NCBI RefSeq assembly: GCF_004367745.1
Contig: NZ_CP037993.1
Span: forward strand, 1,612,001-1,676,000
Length of the DNA stretch: 64,000 nt
Source of the DNA: Herbaspirillum huttiense
GTDB lineage: Bacteria > Pseudomonadota > Gammaproteobacteria > Burkholderiales > Burkholderiaceae_D
Direction of reading: 5' to 3'
Below the pieces are notes generated by a model. The model searched no databases. It was not told the origin of the DNA and worked only from the letters and a program-made list of their open reading frames with translations. Shown here piece by piece: positions 49,251 through 59,678 of this stretch (position 1 is the first letter of the stretch; each line of letters opens with the position of its first letter). The position numbers and the translations under genes are program-made.

Positions 49251-49283
49251 CATCCCCGCCTCAGCCTGCTGATCGCGGGGATG
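49251..49283 (+). other. Intercistronic hairpin between aceE and aceF
   Basis: CATCCCCGC (49251-49259) pairs exactly with GCGGGGATG (49275-49283), with an inner CAG/CTG pairing. No T tract follows, so it is unlikely to be a full terminator. It may act as an RNA processing or stability element. Confidence 0.55.
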
Positions 49284-49398
49284 TGTCGTGTCTGGAACTG
49301 CCACCCCAACGGGGAGGTCCGCTGCTCAGGCAGCACCTGCCCCAAGCGAATACTTCTCCCGGCCCAGTGCCTGGGAACAGAACAACGGAGCGCATCAG

Positions 49399-51063
49399 AT
49401 GAGTCAAGTCGAAGTAAAAGTCCCGGACATCGGCGATTTCAAGGAAGTCGAAGTCATTGAGGTGATGGTCAAGGTCGGCGACACGATCAAGGTCGACCAG
49501 TCGCTGATCACGGTTGAATCCGACAAGGCCAGCATGGAAATCCCGTCCAGCCAGGCCGGCGTGGTCAAGGAAATCAAGGTCAAGGTCGGTGACAAGGTCG
49601 CCGAAGGTTCGCTGCTGGTGATCGTCGAAGGCGAGGGCGCTGCAGCGGCCCCTGCCGCCGCACCGCAAGCCGCCGCCGCTGCGCCGGCCGCCGCACAGGC
49701 TTCCGCACCTGCACCGGCTCCGGCTGCGACGCCTGCCGCCGCCGGTGGTGGCACCATCGAGATCGAAGTCCCTGATATCGGTGACTTCAAGGAAGTGGAA
49801 GTCATCGAAGTCATGGTCAAGGTCGGCGACACCGTCAAGGCCGAGCAATCCCTGCTGACCGTGGAATCCGACAAGGCCAGCATGGAGATTCCCTCCAGTC
49901 ACGCCGGCGTCATCAAGGAACTGAAGATCAAGCTGGGTGACAAGGTCGCCAAGGGCAGCATCATCGCCACCATCGAAGCTGCGGGTGGCGCACCGGCTGC
50001 TGCCGCGGCTCCTGCCGCCGCCGCACCTGCAGCCGCGCCGGCCGCTGCACCGGCTCCTGCTGCAGCCCCTGCGCCGGCCGCTGCTGCCGCACCTGCCATC
50101 GCTACCGCATCGGCTACCAGCACCGGCGGCAAGGCCCACGCTTCGCCTTCCGTGCGCAAGTTCGCCCGCGAACTGGGCGTGGACCTCTCGCGCGTGCCGG
50201 CGACCGGTCCCAAGGGCCGCATCCTGCAATTGGACGTGCAGAACTTCGTCAAGGGCGTCATGGCCGGTTCCACTTCGGTGGCCGCTGCCGCACCGGCGAC
50301 CAATGGCAGCGGTTCGGGCATGAACCTGCTGCCGTGGCCGTCGCTGGACTTCAGCAAGTTCGGTGAAACCGAACTGCAACCGCTGTCGCGCATCAAGAAG
50401 ATCAGCGGCCCCAACCTGCATCGCAACTGGGTCATGATTCCCCACGTGACGCAGTTCGACGAAGCCGACGTGACCGAGCTGGAAGAATTCCGCAAGACCT
50501 CCAACGACGCCTTCGCCAAGGCCAAGTCGCCGGTCAAGCTGACCATGCTGGCGTTCGTCATCAAGGCCAGCGTTTCGGCCCTGAAGAAATTCCCGGCCTT
50601 CAATGCGTCCCTGGACGAGAAGGGCGAGAACCTGATCCTGAAGAAGTACTACAACATCGGCTTCGCCGCCGATACCCCGAATGGCCTGGTGGTGCCGGTC
50701 ATCAAGAACGCCGACCAGAAGAGCATCGGCCAGATCGCTACCGAAATGGGCGAACTGTCCGCCCAAGCCCGCGACGGCAAGTTGAAGCCCGCCGACATGC
50801 AAGGCGCGACCTTCACCATCTCCTCGCTGGGTGGCATTGGCGGTACCGCCTTCACGCCCATCATCAATGCGCCGGAAGTGGCCATCCTGGGCCTGTCCAA
50901 GTCGATCACCAAGCCGGTGTGGGATGGCAAGCAGTTCGTGCCGCGCCTGATGCTGCCGACCTCGCTGTCCTATGACCACCGCGTCATCGACGGCGCCATG
51001 GGCGCGCGCTTCTCGGCTTATCTGGCCGACGTGCTGGGCGATCTGCGCAAGTCGCTCCTCTAA
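49399..51063 (+). CDS. aceF: Dihydrolipoamide acetyltransferase, pyruvate dehydrogenase E2
   Basis: A 554-residue protein. Two N-terminal lipoyl domains (residues ~2-76 and ~118-192, each with lipoylated Lys in [12 protein letters not shown]), separated and followed by Ala/Pro linkers; an E1/E3-binding domain ([17 protein letters not shown]); and the catalytic acetyltransferase core with DHRVIDGA near the C-terminus. ATG 49399 has ACGGAG upstream. The frame is open 37 codons before it but lacks similarity. Confidence 0.96.
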   Translation: MSQVEVKVPDIGDFKEVEVIEVMVKVGDTIKVDQSLITVESDKASMEIPSSQAGVVKEIKVKVGDKVAEGSLLVIVEGEGAAAAPAAAPQAAAAAPAAAQASAPAPAPAATPAAAGGGTIEIEVPDIGDFKEVEVIEVMVKVGDTVKAEQSLLTVESDKASMEIPSSHAGVIKELKIKLGDKVAKGSIIATIEAAGGAPAAAAAPAAAAPAAAPAAAPAPAAAPAPAAAAAPAIATASATSTGGKAHASPSVRKFARELGVDLSRVPATGPKGRILQLDVQNFVKGVMAGSTSVAAAAPATNGSGSGMNLLPWPSLDFSKFGETELQPLSRIKKISGPNLHRNWVMIPHVTQFDEADVTELEEFRKTSNDAFAKAKSPVKLTMLAFVIKASVSALKKFPAFNASLDEKGENLILKKYYNIGFAADTPNGLVVPVIKNADQKSIGQIATEMGELSAQARDGKLKPADMQGATFTISSLGGIGGTAFTPIINAPEVAILGLSKSITKPVWDGKQFVPRLMLPTSLSYDHRVIDGAMGARFSAYLADVLGDLRKSLL

Positions 51064-51093
51064 GCCACCACCGAACATTACGGAGTCAGGACA

Positions 51094-52869
51094 ATGAGTC
51101 TCTCTGAAGTCAAGGTCCCCGATATCGGGGATTTCAAGGAAGTCGAAGTCATCGAGGTGATGGTCAAGGTCGGCGACACCATCAAGGTGGATCAGTCGCT
51201 GATCACCGTCGAATCCGACAAGGCCAGCATGGAAATCCCGTCCAGCCAGGCCGGCGTGGTCAAGGAAGTGAAGGTCAAGGTCGGTGACAAGGTCGCCGAA
51301 GGCTCGCTGCTGCTGATGGTGGAAGCCGCTGGTGAAGCGGCTGCCGCACCGGCACCGGCCGCTGCACCCGCTCCGGCTGCAGCGCCTGCTGCTGCACCCG
51401 CCGCCCCGGCGGCGGCACCGGCCGCTGCCAGCTTCGGCGGCAGCGCCGATGTGCAGTGCGACGTGATGGTGCTCGGTGGTGGTCCTGGCGGTTACTCGGC
51501 TGCCTTCCGCGCGGCCGACCTGGGCCTGAACACCGTCATCGTCGAGCGCGATGCGACCCTGGGTGGCGTCTGCCTCAACGTCGGCTGCATCCCTTCCAAG
51601 GCCCTGCTGCACGTGGCTGCCGTGATCGACGAGACCGCTGCCATGGCCTCGCACGGCGTGACCTTCGGCAAGCCCGAGATCGACATCGACAAGCTGCGCG
51701 CCTACAAGGACAAGGTCATCGGCACCATGACCGGTGGCCTGGCCGGCATGGCCAAGGCGCGCAAGGTTCAGGTGGTCCGTGGTAACGGGCAGTTCGCCGG
51801 CCCCAACCACATCGAAGTCACCGCTGAAGACGGCAGCAAGAAGGTGGTGCAGTTCAAGCACGCCATCATCGCCGCCGGTTCGTCCGTGGTGAACCTGCCG
51901 TTCGTACCGCAGGATCCGCGCATCGTCGACTCGACCGGCGCGCTGGAACTGCGCCAGGTGCCCAAGCGCATGCTGGTCATCGGCGGCGGCATCATCGGCC
52001 TGGAAATGGCCACCGTCTATTCCACCCTGGGCGCGCGCATCGACGTGGTCGAGATGATGGACGGCCTGATGCAAGGTGCGGACCGCGACATGGTCAAGGT
52101 CTGGCAGAAGTTCAACGAGAAGCGCTTCGACAACGTCATGGTCAAGACCAAGACCGTGGCCGTGGAAGCCCTGCCCGAAGGCATCAAGGTCACATTCGAA
52201 GCCGCTGAAGCCGGTGCCACCGCACCCAAGCCGCAACTGTACGACCTGGTGCTGGTGGCCGTGGGCCGCAGCCCCAACGGCAAGAAGCTGTCGGCCGACA
52301 AGGCGGGCGTGATCGTCTCCGATCGCGGCTTCATCGCCGTGGACAAGCAGATGCGCACCAATGTGCCGCACATCTTCGCCATCGGCGACCTGGTGGGCCA
52401 GCCCATGCTGGCGCATAAGGCGGTGCATGAAGGCCACGTAGCCGCTGAAGCGATTGCCGGCGAGAAGAGCTTCTTCGATGCCAGCGTGATCCCCTCGGTC
52501 GCCTACACCGATCCGGAAGTGGCATGGGTCGGCGTGACTGAAGACGAAGCCAAGGCCAAGGGTATCAAGATCGAGAAGGGCCACTTCCCGTGGGCCGCTT
52601 CCGGTCGCGCCGTGGCCAATGGCCGTTCGGAAGGCTTCACCAAGCTGCTCTTTGATGCCGAGACCCATCGCATCATCGGTGGCGGCATCGTCGGTACGCA
52701 CGCAGGCGACATGATCGGCGAAGTGGCGCTGGCCATCGAGATGGGCGCGGACGCCGTCGATATCGGCAAGACCATCCACCCGCACCCGACCCTGGGTGAA
52801 TCGCTGGGCATGGCCGCTGAAGTCGCCGAAGGGCATTGCACGGACTTGCCGCCGCAGCGCAAGAAGTAA
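51094..52869 (+). CDS. lpdA: Dihydrolipoamide dehydrogenase with N-terminal lipoyl domain, E3
   Basis: A 591-residue E3. Residues 1-78 are a lipoyl domain nearly the same as the first one of AceF; residues ~80-115 are an Ala/Pro linker; then a normal flavoprotein disulphide reductase with [16 protein letters not shown], redox-active [18 protein letters not shown] site [12 protein letters not shown] and active-site HPHPTLGES. Lipoyl-fused E3 enzymes occur in Neisseria and other betaproteobacterial PDH operons. It reoxidises the lipoyl groups to make NADH. 30 nt after aceF. Confidence 0.96.
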   Translation: MSLSEVKVPDIGDFKEVEVIEVMVKVGDTIKVDQSLITVESDKASMEIPSSQAGVVKEVKVKVGDKVAEGSLLLMVEAAGEAAAAPAPAAAPAPAAAPAAAPAAPAAAPAAASFGGSADVQCDVMVLGGGPGGYSAAFRAADLGLNTVIVERDATLGGVCLNVGCIPSKALLHVAAVIDETAAMASHGVTFGKPEIDIDKLRAYKDKVIGTMTGGLAGMAKARKVQVVRGNGQFAGPNHIEVTAEDGSKKVVQFKHAIIAAGSSVVNLPFVPQDPRIVDSTGALELRQVPKRMLVIGGGIIGLEMATVYSTLGARIDVVEMMDGLMQGADRDMVKVWQKFNEKRFDNVMVKTKTVAVEALPEGIKVTFEAAEAGATAPKPQLYDLVLVAVGRSPNGKKLSADKAGVIVSDRGFIAVDKQMRTNVPHIFAIGDLVGQPMLAHKAVHEGHVAAEAIAGEKSFFDASVIPSVAYTDPEVAWVGVTEDEAKAKGIKIEKGHFPWAASGRAVANGRSEGFTKLLFDAETHRIIGGGIVGTHAGDMIGEVALAIEMGADAVDIGKTIHPHPTLGESLGMAAEVAEGHCTDLPPQRKK

Positions 52870-52918
52870 TCTTCCGGTCCCTGCCCGCTGCATGGCAGGG
52901 ATGGAGGACGAACAAGGA

Positions 52919-52952
52919 CAACGGCGAACCTTCGGGTTCGCCGTTTGTCTTT
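52919..52952 (+). terminator. Intrinsic terminator of the PDH operon
   Basis: ACGGCGAACC and GGTTCGCCGT close a UUCG tetraloop at 52921-52944, followed by a T-rich tail (TTGTCTTTT). Confidence 0.82.
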
Positions 52953-53002
52953 TCCAGGTCCGTCTTCTTCCTTTTCAGCCACCCTTGCCAACGGGCCTGT
53001 TC

Positions 53003-53536
53003 ATGTCCAAGTCTCTTCGCGATCTCTTCATTGCCCCGCCCCGCCCGGAGATGCTGCCCGCTGCGCCTGCTCCGGATACGACACCTCATCTCAAGCGCGC
53101 CCGCCGCGTAATTCAGGCTGGCTGGCTATTGTTCATGGTCTCGCTGGTAGTACCCGTGCTCGGTACCGAACCGGGGGCGCTGGCCTTCGTCTATTCGCTC
53201 ATGATGCCGTTCTTCCTGCTTGAAAAACCCAGTTGGCTGGGGCTGGCGATGTCTTTCTACAGCGTCGTCAACCTCGGCCTGATCCTCTCGCTGTTCATCT
53301 CCTTCAGTGAGAAGCTGCTGGCCCGGCCAGCAAGCTCGGTCTTCTTCGTCCTGGTGGCACTGGACACCATGTGGATTCCCTTCACGCCTGAACAGGAATT
53401 CGCCCAGCGACCGGCCTTTTGGTTCTGGAGCGCCTCTGCCGTGGTGGTCGCCATCGGCATGAACATGGCGCGCCTGAAAGAAAAAGCCCGCCAGGCTGCG
53501 GAAGCGCAGCACCAGCGGGCCAGGGATGCAACTTAG
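53003..53536 (+). CDS. Hypothetical inner-membrane protein
   Basis: A 177-residue protein with about five hydrophobic segments (residues ~39-54, 60-73, 79-101, 110-127, 140-158) and a basic C-terminal tail (RLKEKARQAAEAQHQRARD). ATG 53003 is the first start after the PDH terminator; the frame is open further up into lpdA. No family recognised. It could be expressed by read-through or from its own promoter. Confidence 0.65.
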   Translation: MSKSLRDLFIAPPRPEMLPAAPAPDTTPHLKRARRVIQAGWLLFMVSLVVPVLGTEPGALAFVYSLMMPFFLLEKPSWLGLAMSFYSVVNLGLILSLFISFSEKLLARPASSVFFVLVALDTMWIPFTPEQEFAQRPAFWFWSASAVVVAIGMNMARLKEKARQAAEAQHQRARDAT

Positions 53537-53548
53537 CGTGTGTTAATT

Positions 53549-55177
53549 TCAGGCCGGGCTGAGCAGTGCCATACCCGGTTGAATCACCTTCTCGCGCGAT
53601 GCAGGCACGGCAGGCTGAGCCTGTTCCAGCCGGAACACCGATACGGCATCCCGCAGACTGTCTGCCTGTTGCGCCATGGATTGCGCCGCACTGGCCGACT
53701 CTTCCACCAGCGCCGCATTCTGCTGCGTCACTTCATCCATTTGCGAGATGGCGATGTTGATCTGGCTGATCCCCGAACTCTGTTCGCTGGAGGCGGCTGT
53801 GATCTCGCTCATGAGGTCGTTGACCTGCTGGATCGATTGCACCACCTGATCCATGGTCTGGCCAGCTTCATCGACCAGTTTCTGGCCAGCTTCCACATGT
53901 TCCACCGACGACTCGATCAGGCCACGGATTTCCTTGGCCGCCGAGGCGCTGCGCTGGGCCAGCGAGCGCACTTCGCTGGCGACCACCGCGAAGCCGCGTC
54001 CCTGCTCACCGGCGCGCGCCGCTTCCACCGCGGCATTCAAGGCCAGGATGTTGGTCTGGAAGGCGATGCCCTCCACGGTGGAAATGATCTCCGTGATCTT
54101 GTAGGCACTCTGCGAAATATCCTTCATGGTATCGACCACGCGTTCCACTACTTCGCCTCCCTTCTGCGCGTGCAGCGAGGCCGCGCGCGCCAGCTGGTTG
54201 CCCTGGCCGGCGTTCTGGGTGTTCTGCTCCACGGTGGAGGTGATTTCTTCCATGCTGGAGGCGGTCTCTTCCAGCGAAGCCGCTTGTTCTTCGGTACGGC
54301 GTGACAGATCCAGATTGCCCATCGCGATCTGGCCGGCGGCAGTGGAAATCGATTCGGCGGATCGCTTGATGCCGTCGACGATGCTGGTGAGCTGGGCACG
54401 CATGTTGTCGAGAGAGGCCATCAGGCTGTGCTGGTCGCCCTTGGCCAGCGGGATGCTCACCGCCAGGTTGCCCTGGGCGATCTGCGCCGCCAGGACTTGG
54501 GCATCTGCCGGTTCGCCACCCAGCTGGCGCAGGACACTGCGCACGATCAGGACGGCTGCGCCCAAGGCCAGCAGCACCGAGCCGGCCACCAGGGTCCAGA
54601 TGGTCGTGGCGATGCGTTGATAGGTCGTTTCGGCATCGGCGGCGGCCTGATCGTTGAGATCATCTTCCAGGCGGCCCAGCGCATCGAGGTTGTCCAGCCA
54701 CTTGGCTTGCACCGGACGAATCTTCTGGACCAGCAGGTTGATCAGATCAGTGGTCTTGTTCTCCTGGGCCAGAGTGACGGCCTGTTTCAGCAGCGGCTCG
54801 GTATCGGCGGCGTTTTGCGCGATCTGATCAAAGAACTCACGTTCCTTGCGGGAGGTATCCGGCGCGTCAAAGAGCTTGCGCAGCTTGTCGCGAGCTTCCT
54901 GATAGCTTTTTTCCTGCACCTTGATGCGTTCGATTTCTGCGGACACCAGCGCCGGATCCTGGAACAGGGCGATGTTGCGGATGGCCAGGGCACGAATACG
55001 CACGCTGTTGTTCATGACGTCCGCCAGAGCACCTTGCTGGTTGTTGGCGACGATGTTGCTCAGATTGCTCTTGACCGTGGACAAGCCCCACATGCCCACC
55101 AGCGAGATGACGAGCAGCAGGACGATGACGCCGGCAAAACCTAACGCCAGGCGAGTGGATACCTTCAGTTTGTTCAT
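53549..55177 (-). CDS. Methyl-accepting chemotaxis protein
   Basis: A 542-residue receptor. TM1 at residues ~10-31, a 4-helix-bundle-type periplasmic domain to ~185 (MCP 4HB pattern), TM2 at ~190-212, HAMP domain, then a cytoplasmic signalling helix with the highly conserved hairpin [34 protein letters not shown]. Gln/Glu-rich methylation helices ([19 protein letters not shown]) flank it. There is no C-terminal CheR-docking pentapeptide. Ligand unknown. No che genes nearby. Confidence 0.94.
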   Translation of the reverse strand: MNKLKVSTRLALGFAGVIVLLLVISLVGMWGLSTVKSNLSNIVANNQQGALADVMNNSVRIRALAIRNIALFQDPALVSAEIERIKVQEKSYQEARDKLRKLFDAPDTSRKEREFFDQIAQNAADTEPLLKQAVTLAQENKTTDLINLLVQKIRPVQAKWLDNLDALGRLEDDLNDQAAADAETTYQRIATTIWTLVAGSVLLALGAAVLIVRSVLRQLGGEPADAQVLAAQIAQGNLAVSIPLAKGDQHSLMASLDNMRAQLTSIVDGIKRSAESISTAAGQIAMGNLDLSRRTEEQAASLEETASSMEEITSTVEQNTQNAGQGNQLARAASLHAQKGGEVVERVVDTMKDISQSAYKITEIISTVEGIAFQTNILALNAAVEAARAGEQGRGFAVVASEVRSLAQRSASAAKEIRGLIESSVEHVEAGQKLVDEAGQTMDQVVQSIQQVNDLMSEITAASSEQSSGISQINIAISQMDEVTQQNAALVEESASAAQSMAQQADSLRDAVSVFRLEQAQPAVPASREKVIQPGMALLSPA

Positions 55178-55586
55178 GAAAAAGCCCCTGTGTATGAAAT
55201 GTGCTGCCGATTGGGTTGCAAACCCCCCGTTCAGGCCTGCCTTGGCTGTTGCCGCCTTGTGCAGGTTTTGTGACTTTTCCCGTATATAAGTGGTGCAAAA
55301 TGGCTTATCACCATGTTGGTGCGGTGGTTTTGAGCCAATTGCATGGTTTTATTGCCATCATTTCCTTAGCTTTTGAAATGATTGCACGGGTGTTGTAACG
55401 CTATTGAGTAAGCTCAGCCAGAAAAGATCCATCAGGATGTGATTATTTTTCCGTGCGGCCTACCCGGCGGCATCCCCGGCGAGGCGACGGCGCGATTGGG
55501 TGAAGGGGGGGGCTGGAAGGAGTGGCCGGCGCGAGGGCGTCGGCCGGAGGGGGCGGCCGCTCAGGGAAAGCAGCCGGCGGGCAGGA
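55178..55586. other. Intergenic region upstream of the chemotaxis receptor
   Basis: 409 nt. It should hold the receptor promoter, but no clear sigma-28 or sigma-70 element was found. 55495-55575 is an imperfect GC-rich, G-run stretch. No gene recognised. Confidence 0.4.
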
Positions 55587-56894
55587 TCAGCGCATGGCAG
55601 GGGTGGTGCGCGCGGCCGGTTTGCCCCGATACAGCACCAGCGTCGCGATCAGCCCGCAGACCGCCGCAAAGCTCATCCAGTAACCAGGGGCGGCCTTGTC
55701 GCCGGTCGACTCGATCAGCCAGGTCGAGACCAGCGGCGTGAAGCCGCCGAAGATCGCGGTAGCCAGGCTGTAGGCCAGCGAGAAGCCGACCGTGCGCACA
55801 TGTGCCGGCATCACTTCAGTCAGCGCCACCACTGCCGCGCCGTTGTAGCTGGCATAGAGGAAGGACAGCCACAGCTCGGTGATGAGCAGGTTCTTGAAAC
55901 TGATGTCGGCGACCAGCCAGGACATCATCGGATACGCCGTCAGCAAGGTCAGCAACGTGAAGGCCACCAGTACCGGACGACGGCCCACGCGATCCGACAG
56001 TGCGCCCATGACGGGGAGCCAGCAGAAGTTGGACAAGCCCACGCAGAAGGTCACGATGAGACTGTCGGAGGCCGACAGCTTGAGCACAGTCTTGCCGAAG
56101 GTCGGCGTGTAGACCGTGATCAGATAGAAGGACACGGTCGTCATCACCACCATCATCATGCCGGCCACCACGATCTTCCAGTTCTGGGCGATCGAGGCCA
56201 TGATTTCCGCAAAACCCGGATGGTGCTTGCGCGCCATGAATTCTTCCGTTTCCTGCAGCGAGCGTCGGATGATGAAGATGGCCGGCACGATCATGCAGCC
56301 GATGAAGAAGGGAATGCGCCAGCCCCATTCGCTGATCTGCAGCGGCGACAGCCACTGGCTGACCAGATAGCCGATCAAGGCGGACGCCATGATGGCCGCC
56401 TGCTGGCTGGCCGACTGCCAGCTCACGTAAAAGCCCTTGTTGCCGGGCGTGGCCATCTCGGCCAGATAGACCGACACGCCGCCCAACTCCACTCCCGCCG
56501 AGAAGCCCTGCAGCAATCGTCCCGTCAGCACCAGGATCGGTGCCGCGATGCCGATGGTGGCATAGCCGGGCACGAAGGCGATCAGCAAGGTGCCGATGGC
56601 CATGATGGCCAGCGTCACGATCAAGCCCTGGCGGCGGCCGACGCGATCGATGTAGCTGCCCAGGATGATGGCGCCCAGGGGGCGCATCAGGAAGCCCGCA
56701 CCGAAGGTGCCGAAGGTCAGGATCAGCGAGACGAACTCGTTGTCCGACGGGAAGAAGGTCCTGGAGATGTAGCTGGCATAGAAGCCATAAAGGAAGAAGT
56801 CGAACATCTCCAGGAAGTTGCCGCTGGTCACGCGCAGGACGGTGGACAGCTTGGAGTGCTTGGCGGTGCTGCTTGTTTTGGTTGTTGTGTTCAT
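55587..56894 (-). CDS. MFS transporter, citrate/tricarballylate:H+ symporter type
   Basis: A 435-residue, 12-TM transporter. [19 protein letters not shown] at the N-terminus, [17 protein letters not shown] (loop 2-3) and [23 protein letters not shown] are the signature of the metabolite:H+ symporter family (CitA, TcuC). It imports a di- or tricarboxylate by inference. Follows a substrate-binding protein gene by 57 nt on the same strand. Confidence 0.88.
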   Translation of the reverse strand: MNTTTKTSSTAKHSKLSTVLRVTSGNFLEMFDFFLYGFYASYISRTFFPSDNEFVSLILTFGTFGAGFLMRPLGAIILGSYIDRVGRRQGLIVTLAIMAIGTLLIAFVPGYATIGIAAPILVLTGRLLQGFSAGVELGGVSVYLAEMATPGNKGFYVSWQSASQQAAIMASALIGYLVSQWLSPLQISEWGWRIPFFIGCMIVPAIFIIRRSLQETEEFMARKHHPGFAEIMASIAQNWKIVVAGMMMVVMTTVSFYLITVYTPTFGKTVLKLSASDSLIVTFCVGLSNFCWLPVMGALSDRVGRRPVLVAFTLLTLLTAYPMMSWLVADISFKNLLITELWLSFLYASYNGAAVVALTEVMPAHVRTVGFSLAYSLATAIFGGFTPLVSTWLIESTGDKAAPGYWMSFAAVCGLIATLVLYRGKPAARTTPAMR

Positions 56895-56951
56895 GTCGGT
56901 CTCACTCTTTCTCTCTTTGAGGCAGTACTTGGACGCCTTCCTTCACATTCT

Positions 56952-57758
56952 TCAGCGAGGCGCGGGGTCCAGGCCGGATGCCTTGATGGCGTCGATGGCT
57001 TCGGGCGAGGCCAGGAAGTCCAGCAGTTCCCTGGCGGCCTTGGGCTGGTGGGTGCCGACCACGACGCCGCCGGAGAAGGGGGTGATCTGCTGGGCGCTCT
57101 CGGGGATCGGTCCGATGATGTCGATGCCCTTGACCGGCTTCAGCTCGGAGATCTGCTGCAGGCCCACTTCGGCATCGCCGCGGGCGATCACTTCACCGAC
57201 CGGTTCGGCCGGAATCATGCGGCCCTTGTTGGCCATCTGCTGGTCGATGCCGAGGCGCTTGAACAGCTTGGTGGAGAGGAACACGCCGCTGGCGCTGTCG
57301 GAGTAGACCACCGAATGGGCGGTCAGCAGGGTGCGCTTGAAGGCATCAATGCTGGAGATATCAGGCTTGGGGGCACCGGCCTTGACGGCCAGGCCGATGC
57401 GCGAGAGGGCCAGCAGCTTGTGCTCGGACTTGGAAACCTTGCCTTCGGCCACCAGCTTGTCCAGCGAGTCGCCGACCATGATGACCACGTCGATCTGTTC
57501 GCCGCGTTGCAGGCGGTTGGGAATGGCTTGCGGGGTTTCTCCCATGGACGGGCCCCAGCCGGAGATGAGTTTGTGGCCGGTCTTCTTTTCGAAGGCGGGG
57601 GCCAGTGCCTTGTAGGCGGCGGCAAAGCCACCCGAGCTGACCACGTGCAGGTCGGCGGCAGCAGCCAGCGAAGTGACGGCACCCAGCGCCAGGGCCAGGA
57701 CACTGCGCTGGAAGATGGAGGTGCGCACACAGCGTGCGGTGGAGTTGGAACGGATCAT
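56952..57758 (-). CDS. Periplasmic substrate-binding protein, ModA-like
   Basis: A 268-residue protein. A signal peptide ends near residue 35 (AVTSLAAAA). The mature part has VVSSGGFAAAYKALAPAFEKKTGHKL and DVVIMVGDSLDKL, the pattern of molybdate-binding-like proteins. No ABC permease or ATPase is adjacent, so it is an orphan; linkage to an MFS carrier suggests a carboxylate ligand rather than molybdate, but this is conjecture. AGGAGA precedes ATG 57758. First gene of the pair, divergent from a LysR gene. Confidence 0.82.
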   Translation of the reverse strand: MIRSNSTARCVRTSIFQRSVLALALGAVTSLAAAADLHVVSSGGFAAAYKALAPAFEKKTGHKLISGWGPSMGETPQAIPNRLQRGEQIDVVIMVGDSLDKLVAEGKVSKSEHKLLALSRIGLAVKAGAPKPDISSIDAFKRTLLTAHSVVYSDSASGVFLSTKLFKRLGIDQQMANKGRMIPAEPVGEVIARGDAEVGLQQISELKPVKGIDIIGPIPESAQQITPFSGGVVVGTHQPKAARELLDFLASPEAIDAIKASGLDPAPR

Positions 57759-57836
57759 GCGGATCTCCTGATGACGATGTATTTCGTCGTGGTGAGGGAT
57801 GGAACCCGGCAGTTTGCGTAGAATCCGTTGAAAAGT

Positions 57837-57848
57837 TAATTGCAATTA
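57837..57848. promoter_or_regulatory. Candidate LysR operator
   Basis: A perfect 12-nt palindrome TAATTGCAATTA inside a T-N11-A context, 20 nt before the LysR gene and 79 nt before the divergent substrate-binding protein gene. Confidence 0.5.
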
Positions 57849-57867
57849 TTCTGGGGATTGATAAAAA

Positions 57868-58776
57868 ATGCGCATCAATATCGAGACCGCCGAATTGCAG
57901 GCCTTTCTCGCCGTCGCGCGCCAGTCAAGCTTTCGGGCGGCGGCTGAGGGTCTGTTCATCACGGCACCGGCACTGAGCCGCCGCATCGAGAACCTGGAGC
58001 AGGCCTTGCAGGAAAGACTGTTCGATCGCACCACCCGGCGGGTCTCGCTCACGCCTGCCGGTGAATTGTTCCTGGTGCATGCCCAGGCCGTGATGGATGA
58101 ACTGGAGCTGGCCGTCAGGAGCGTGGAGCAAGGCATGGCGCATCGGCGCGAACACGTGACGGTGGCCTGCGTGCCCTCGGTGGCCAACAATTTGCTGCCG
58201 CTGGTATTGAAACCGTACGCGCGCACGCATCCCAATGTGCGGGTGCGCATCATCGACGAAAATGCGGCGGAGGTGCTGGAGAGCGTGCGCAAGGGCGAGG
58301 CCGATTTCGGCGTGAACTTCATCGGCGCGCAGGAAGCCGAGATCGATTTCCAGGAATTGACGCGCGAACGTTATCTGGCGGTGATGCCGGCCCATCATCC
58401 GCTGGCTGCGCAGAGCAGCTTGCACTGGAAGTCCCTGGCGGGGGAGAAGCTGGTGTCGGTCTCCTCCAGCAGCGGCAACCGCAGCCTGATCGACAATGCC
58501 TTCTCGCGGGTACCGCAGCGGCCGGTGATCCAGTATGAGACCAATCACGTGGCCGGGGCCATCAGCCTTGTCGCCGCCGGGCTTGGGGTGGCCTTGCTGC
58601 CGGAGCTGGCCATTCGCAATGCGCCCTACAAGGGCATTGTGGCGCGGCCGGTGACCAGTCCGGTCTTGAGCCGGGCGATGGGCTTGATTACCTTGAAGGG
58701 ACGGGTCCTGAAACCGGCGGCCGCGACGCTGGCGCAAGCCTTGCGCGAGGCGATGGCGAGCAAGCCGCGTAAATGA
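57868..58776 (+). CDS. LysR-family transcriptional regulator
   Basis: A 302-residue protein. The N-terminal helix-turn-helix is FLAVARQSSFRAAAEGLFITAPALSRRIENLEQALQERLF; the rest is a periplasmic-binding-like effector domain. It is divergent from the ModA-like/MFS genes, the normal arrangement for a LysR regulator controlling its neighbours. The inducer is unknown. Confidence 0.92.
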   Translation: MRINIETAELQAFLAVARQSSFRAAAEGLFITAPALSRRIENLEQALQERLFDRTTRRVSLTPAGELFLVHAQAVMDELELAVRSVEQGMAHRREHVTVACVPSVANNLLPLVLKPYARTHPNVRVRIIDENAAEVLESVRKGEADFGVNFIGAQEAEIDFQELTRERYLAVMPAHHPLAAQSSLHWKSLAGEKLVSVSSSSGNRSLIDNAFSRVPQRPVIQYETNHVAGAISLVAAGLGVALLPELAIRNAPYKGIVARPVTSPVLSRAMGLITLKGRVLKPAAATLAQALREAMASKPRK

Positions 58777-58960
58777 TTTTCTGGTACACAGGGCTGCCTA
58801 AATTTTGTGCGGTTTATTGGGAGGGCAGGCGGGGACGGCACTTGCGTGGGGTGGAAATGGCTTATCCACAAGTTTATGCACATAAAACGGGGATAAGTTT
58901 CCAGCGTTGGCGCGGTTTCTGGCGGGGTTGCGCAAATTATTTGCAAAACCGTTGGCCATA
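58777..58960. other. Non-coding region after the LysR gene
   Basis: 184 nt of mixed composition with no gene or RNA recognised. Confidence 0.4.
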
Positions 58961-58990
58961 AAAAAGGCCCTCGCAAGCGAGGGCCTTTTT
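58961..58990. terminator. Strong bidirectional terminator
   Basis: AAAAAGGCCCTCGC pairs with GCGAGGGCCTTTTT with a two-base loop. It could end the LysR transcript from the left or an unassigned minus-strand transcript from the right. Confidence 0.8.
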
Positions 58991-59445
58991 GTGTGTATTC
59001 TCTGCAATCCGGACCTGCGATTAATGCTGCTGTCCGTGACTCGCTGTCTGTCGAAAAACGGGGTGGCGGCATGCGCTGGAGGGCGCGGTTGCGGCGGTCT
59101 TTTTTCGAAGAGGGGGCGATTATATAGCTGTGGGCGGAAAAATGATACTGCTTGCTGCAGAAAATTATTTTCGCTCCGGGGAGGGCTGTCTTTCCCGGAC
59201 AAATGGATAGCCGGACTGGTACAGGATCCATCCTTGGCCCTGCTGGCAGGCGATCTCGCGATGCACGAAGAATGAAGTCCTTGACGAACGGCGCAGGTCA
59301 ACGGAAATCATCCATGGACAGACAGCGGTAGCGACGGCGAGCCAGTCTTCGGAGAAATCATTCTCGAGCTGCGCACCAAAGAACTTTGACGTCTTCCGGG
59401 GCCAGGAAGAACGCTGATGCCAGGTCCCTGGACGGACTTGAACAA
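58991..59445. other. Unassigned region with an isolated minus-strand TATAAT box
   Basis: No protein-coding gene is convincing. A TATAAT on the minus strand at 59119-59124 followed by a GC-rich start region could drive a ~150-nt RNA ending at the terminator 58961-58990. The -35 is weak. Confidence 0.35.
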
Positions 59446-59480
59446 CAAAAAGCCCGCAGTGTCATCGAACACTGCGGGCT
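59446..59480 (-). terminator. Terminator of tRNA-Leu
   Basis: AGCCCGCAGTGT pairs with ACACTGCGGGCT at 59451-59480; on the minus strand a U5 tract follows. It lies 34 nt after the tRNA. Confidence 0.82.
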
Positions 59481-59514
59481 TTCAAACATCTCGGTACTGC
59501 ATCGAACGATTCTG

Positions 59515-59599
59515 TGGTGCCGGGAGCCGGAATCGAACCGGCACGCCTTGCGGCGCGGGATTTTGAGTCCCGTGCGTCTACCTATTCCGCCATCCCGGC
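59515..59599 (-). tRNA. tRNA-Leu (anticodon CAA)
   Basis: 85 nt on the minus strand beginning GCCGGGATGG and ending in CCGGC plus encoded ACCA. The anticodon stem ACGGGACTCAAAATCCCG presents CAA, reading UUG. It has a long variable arm (GCCGCAAGGCG) typical of class II leucine tRNAs and a T arm GGTTCGATTCC. Confidence 0.96.
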
Positions 59600-59614
59600 G
59601 ACGCGAGCCAGCGA

Positions 59615-59642
59615 TTATTACCGATTTCGCTTTGCCGGGCAA
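59615..59642 (-). promoter_or_regulatory. Candidate promoter of tRNA-Leu
   Basis: On the minus strand TTGCCC (59642-59637), 16-nt spacer, TAATAA (59620-59615), then a GC-rich discriminator and the tRNA 5' end 16 nt on. Confidence 0.45.
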
Positions 59643-59678
59643 GCCCTGAAGACCCCCGGTGCACCACTGATGTGAAAA

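Noticed and set aside
46541-49345. A 934-codon minus-strand ORF opposite aceE
   Set aside because: Mirror frame of a highly expressed gene with strong codon bias; no domain resemblance.
49261-52893. A 1210-codon minus-strand ORF opposite aceF and lpdA
   Set aside because: Repetitive composition reflects the complementary strand of lipoyl domains and Ala/Pro linkers; no initiation signal.
55500-57821. A 773-codon plus-strand ORF opposite the MFS and binding-protein genes
   Set aside because: Spans two real minus-strand genes and their gap; His/Gln/Gly-rich composition is typical of a shadow frame.
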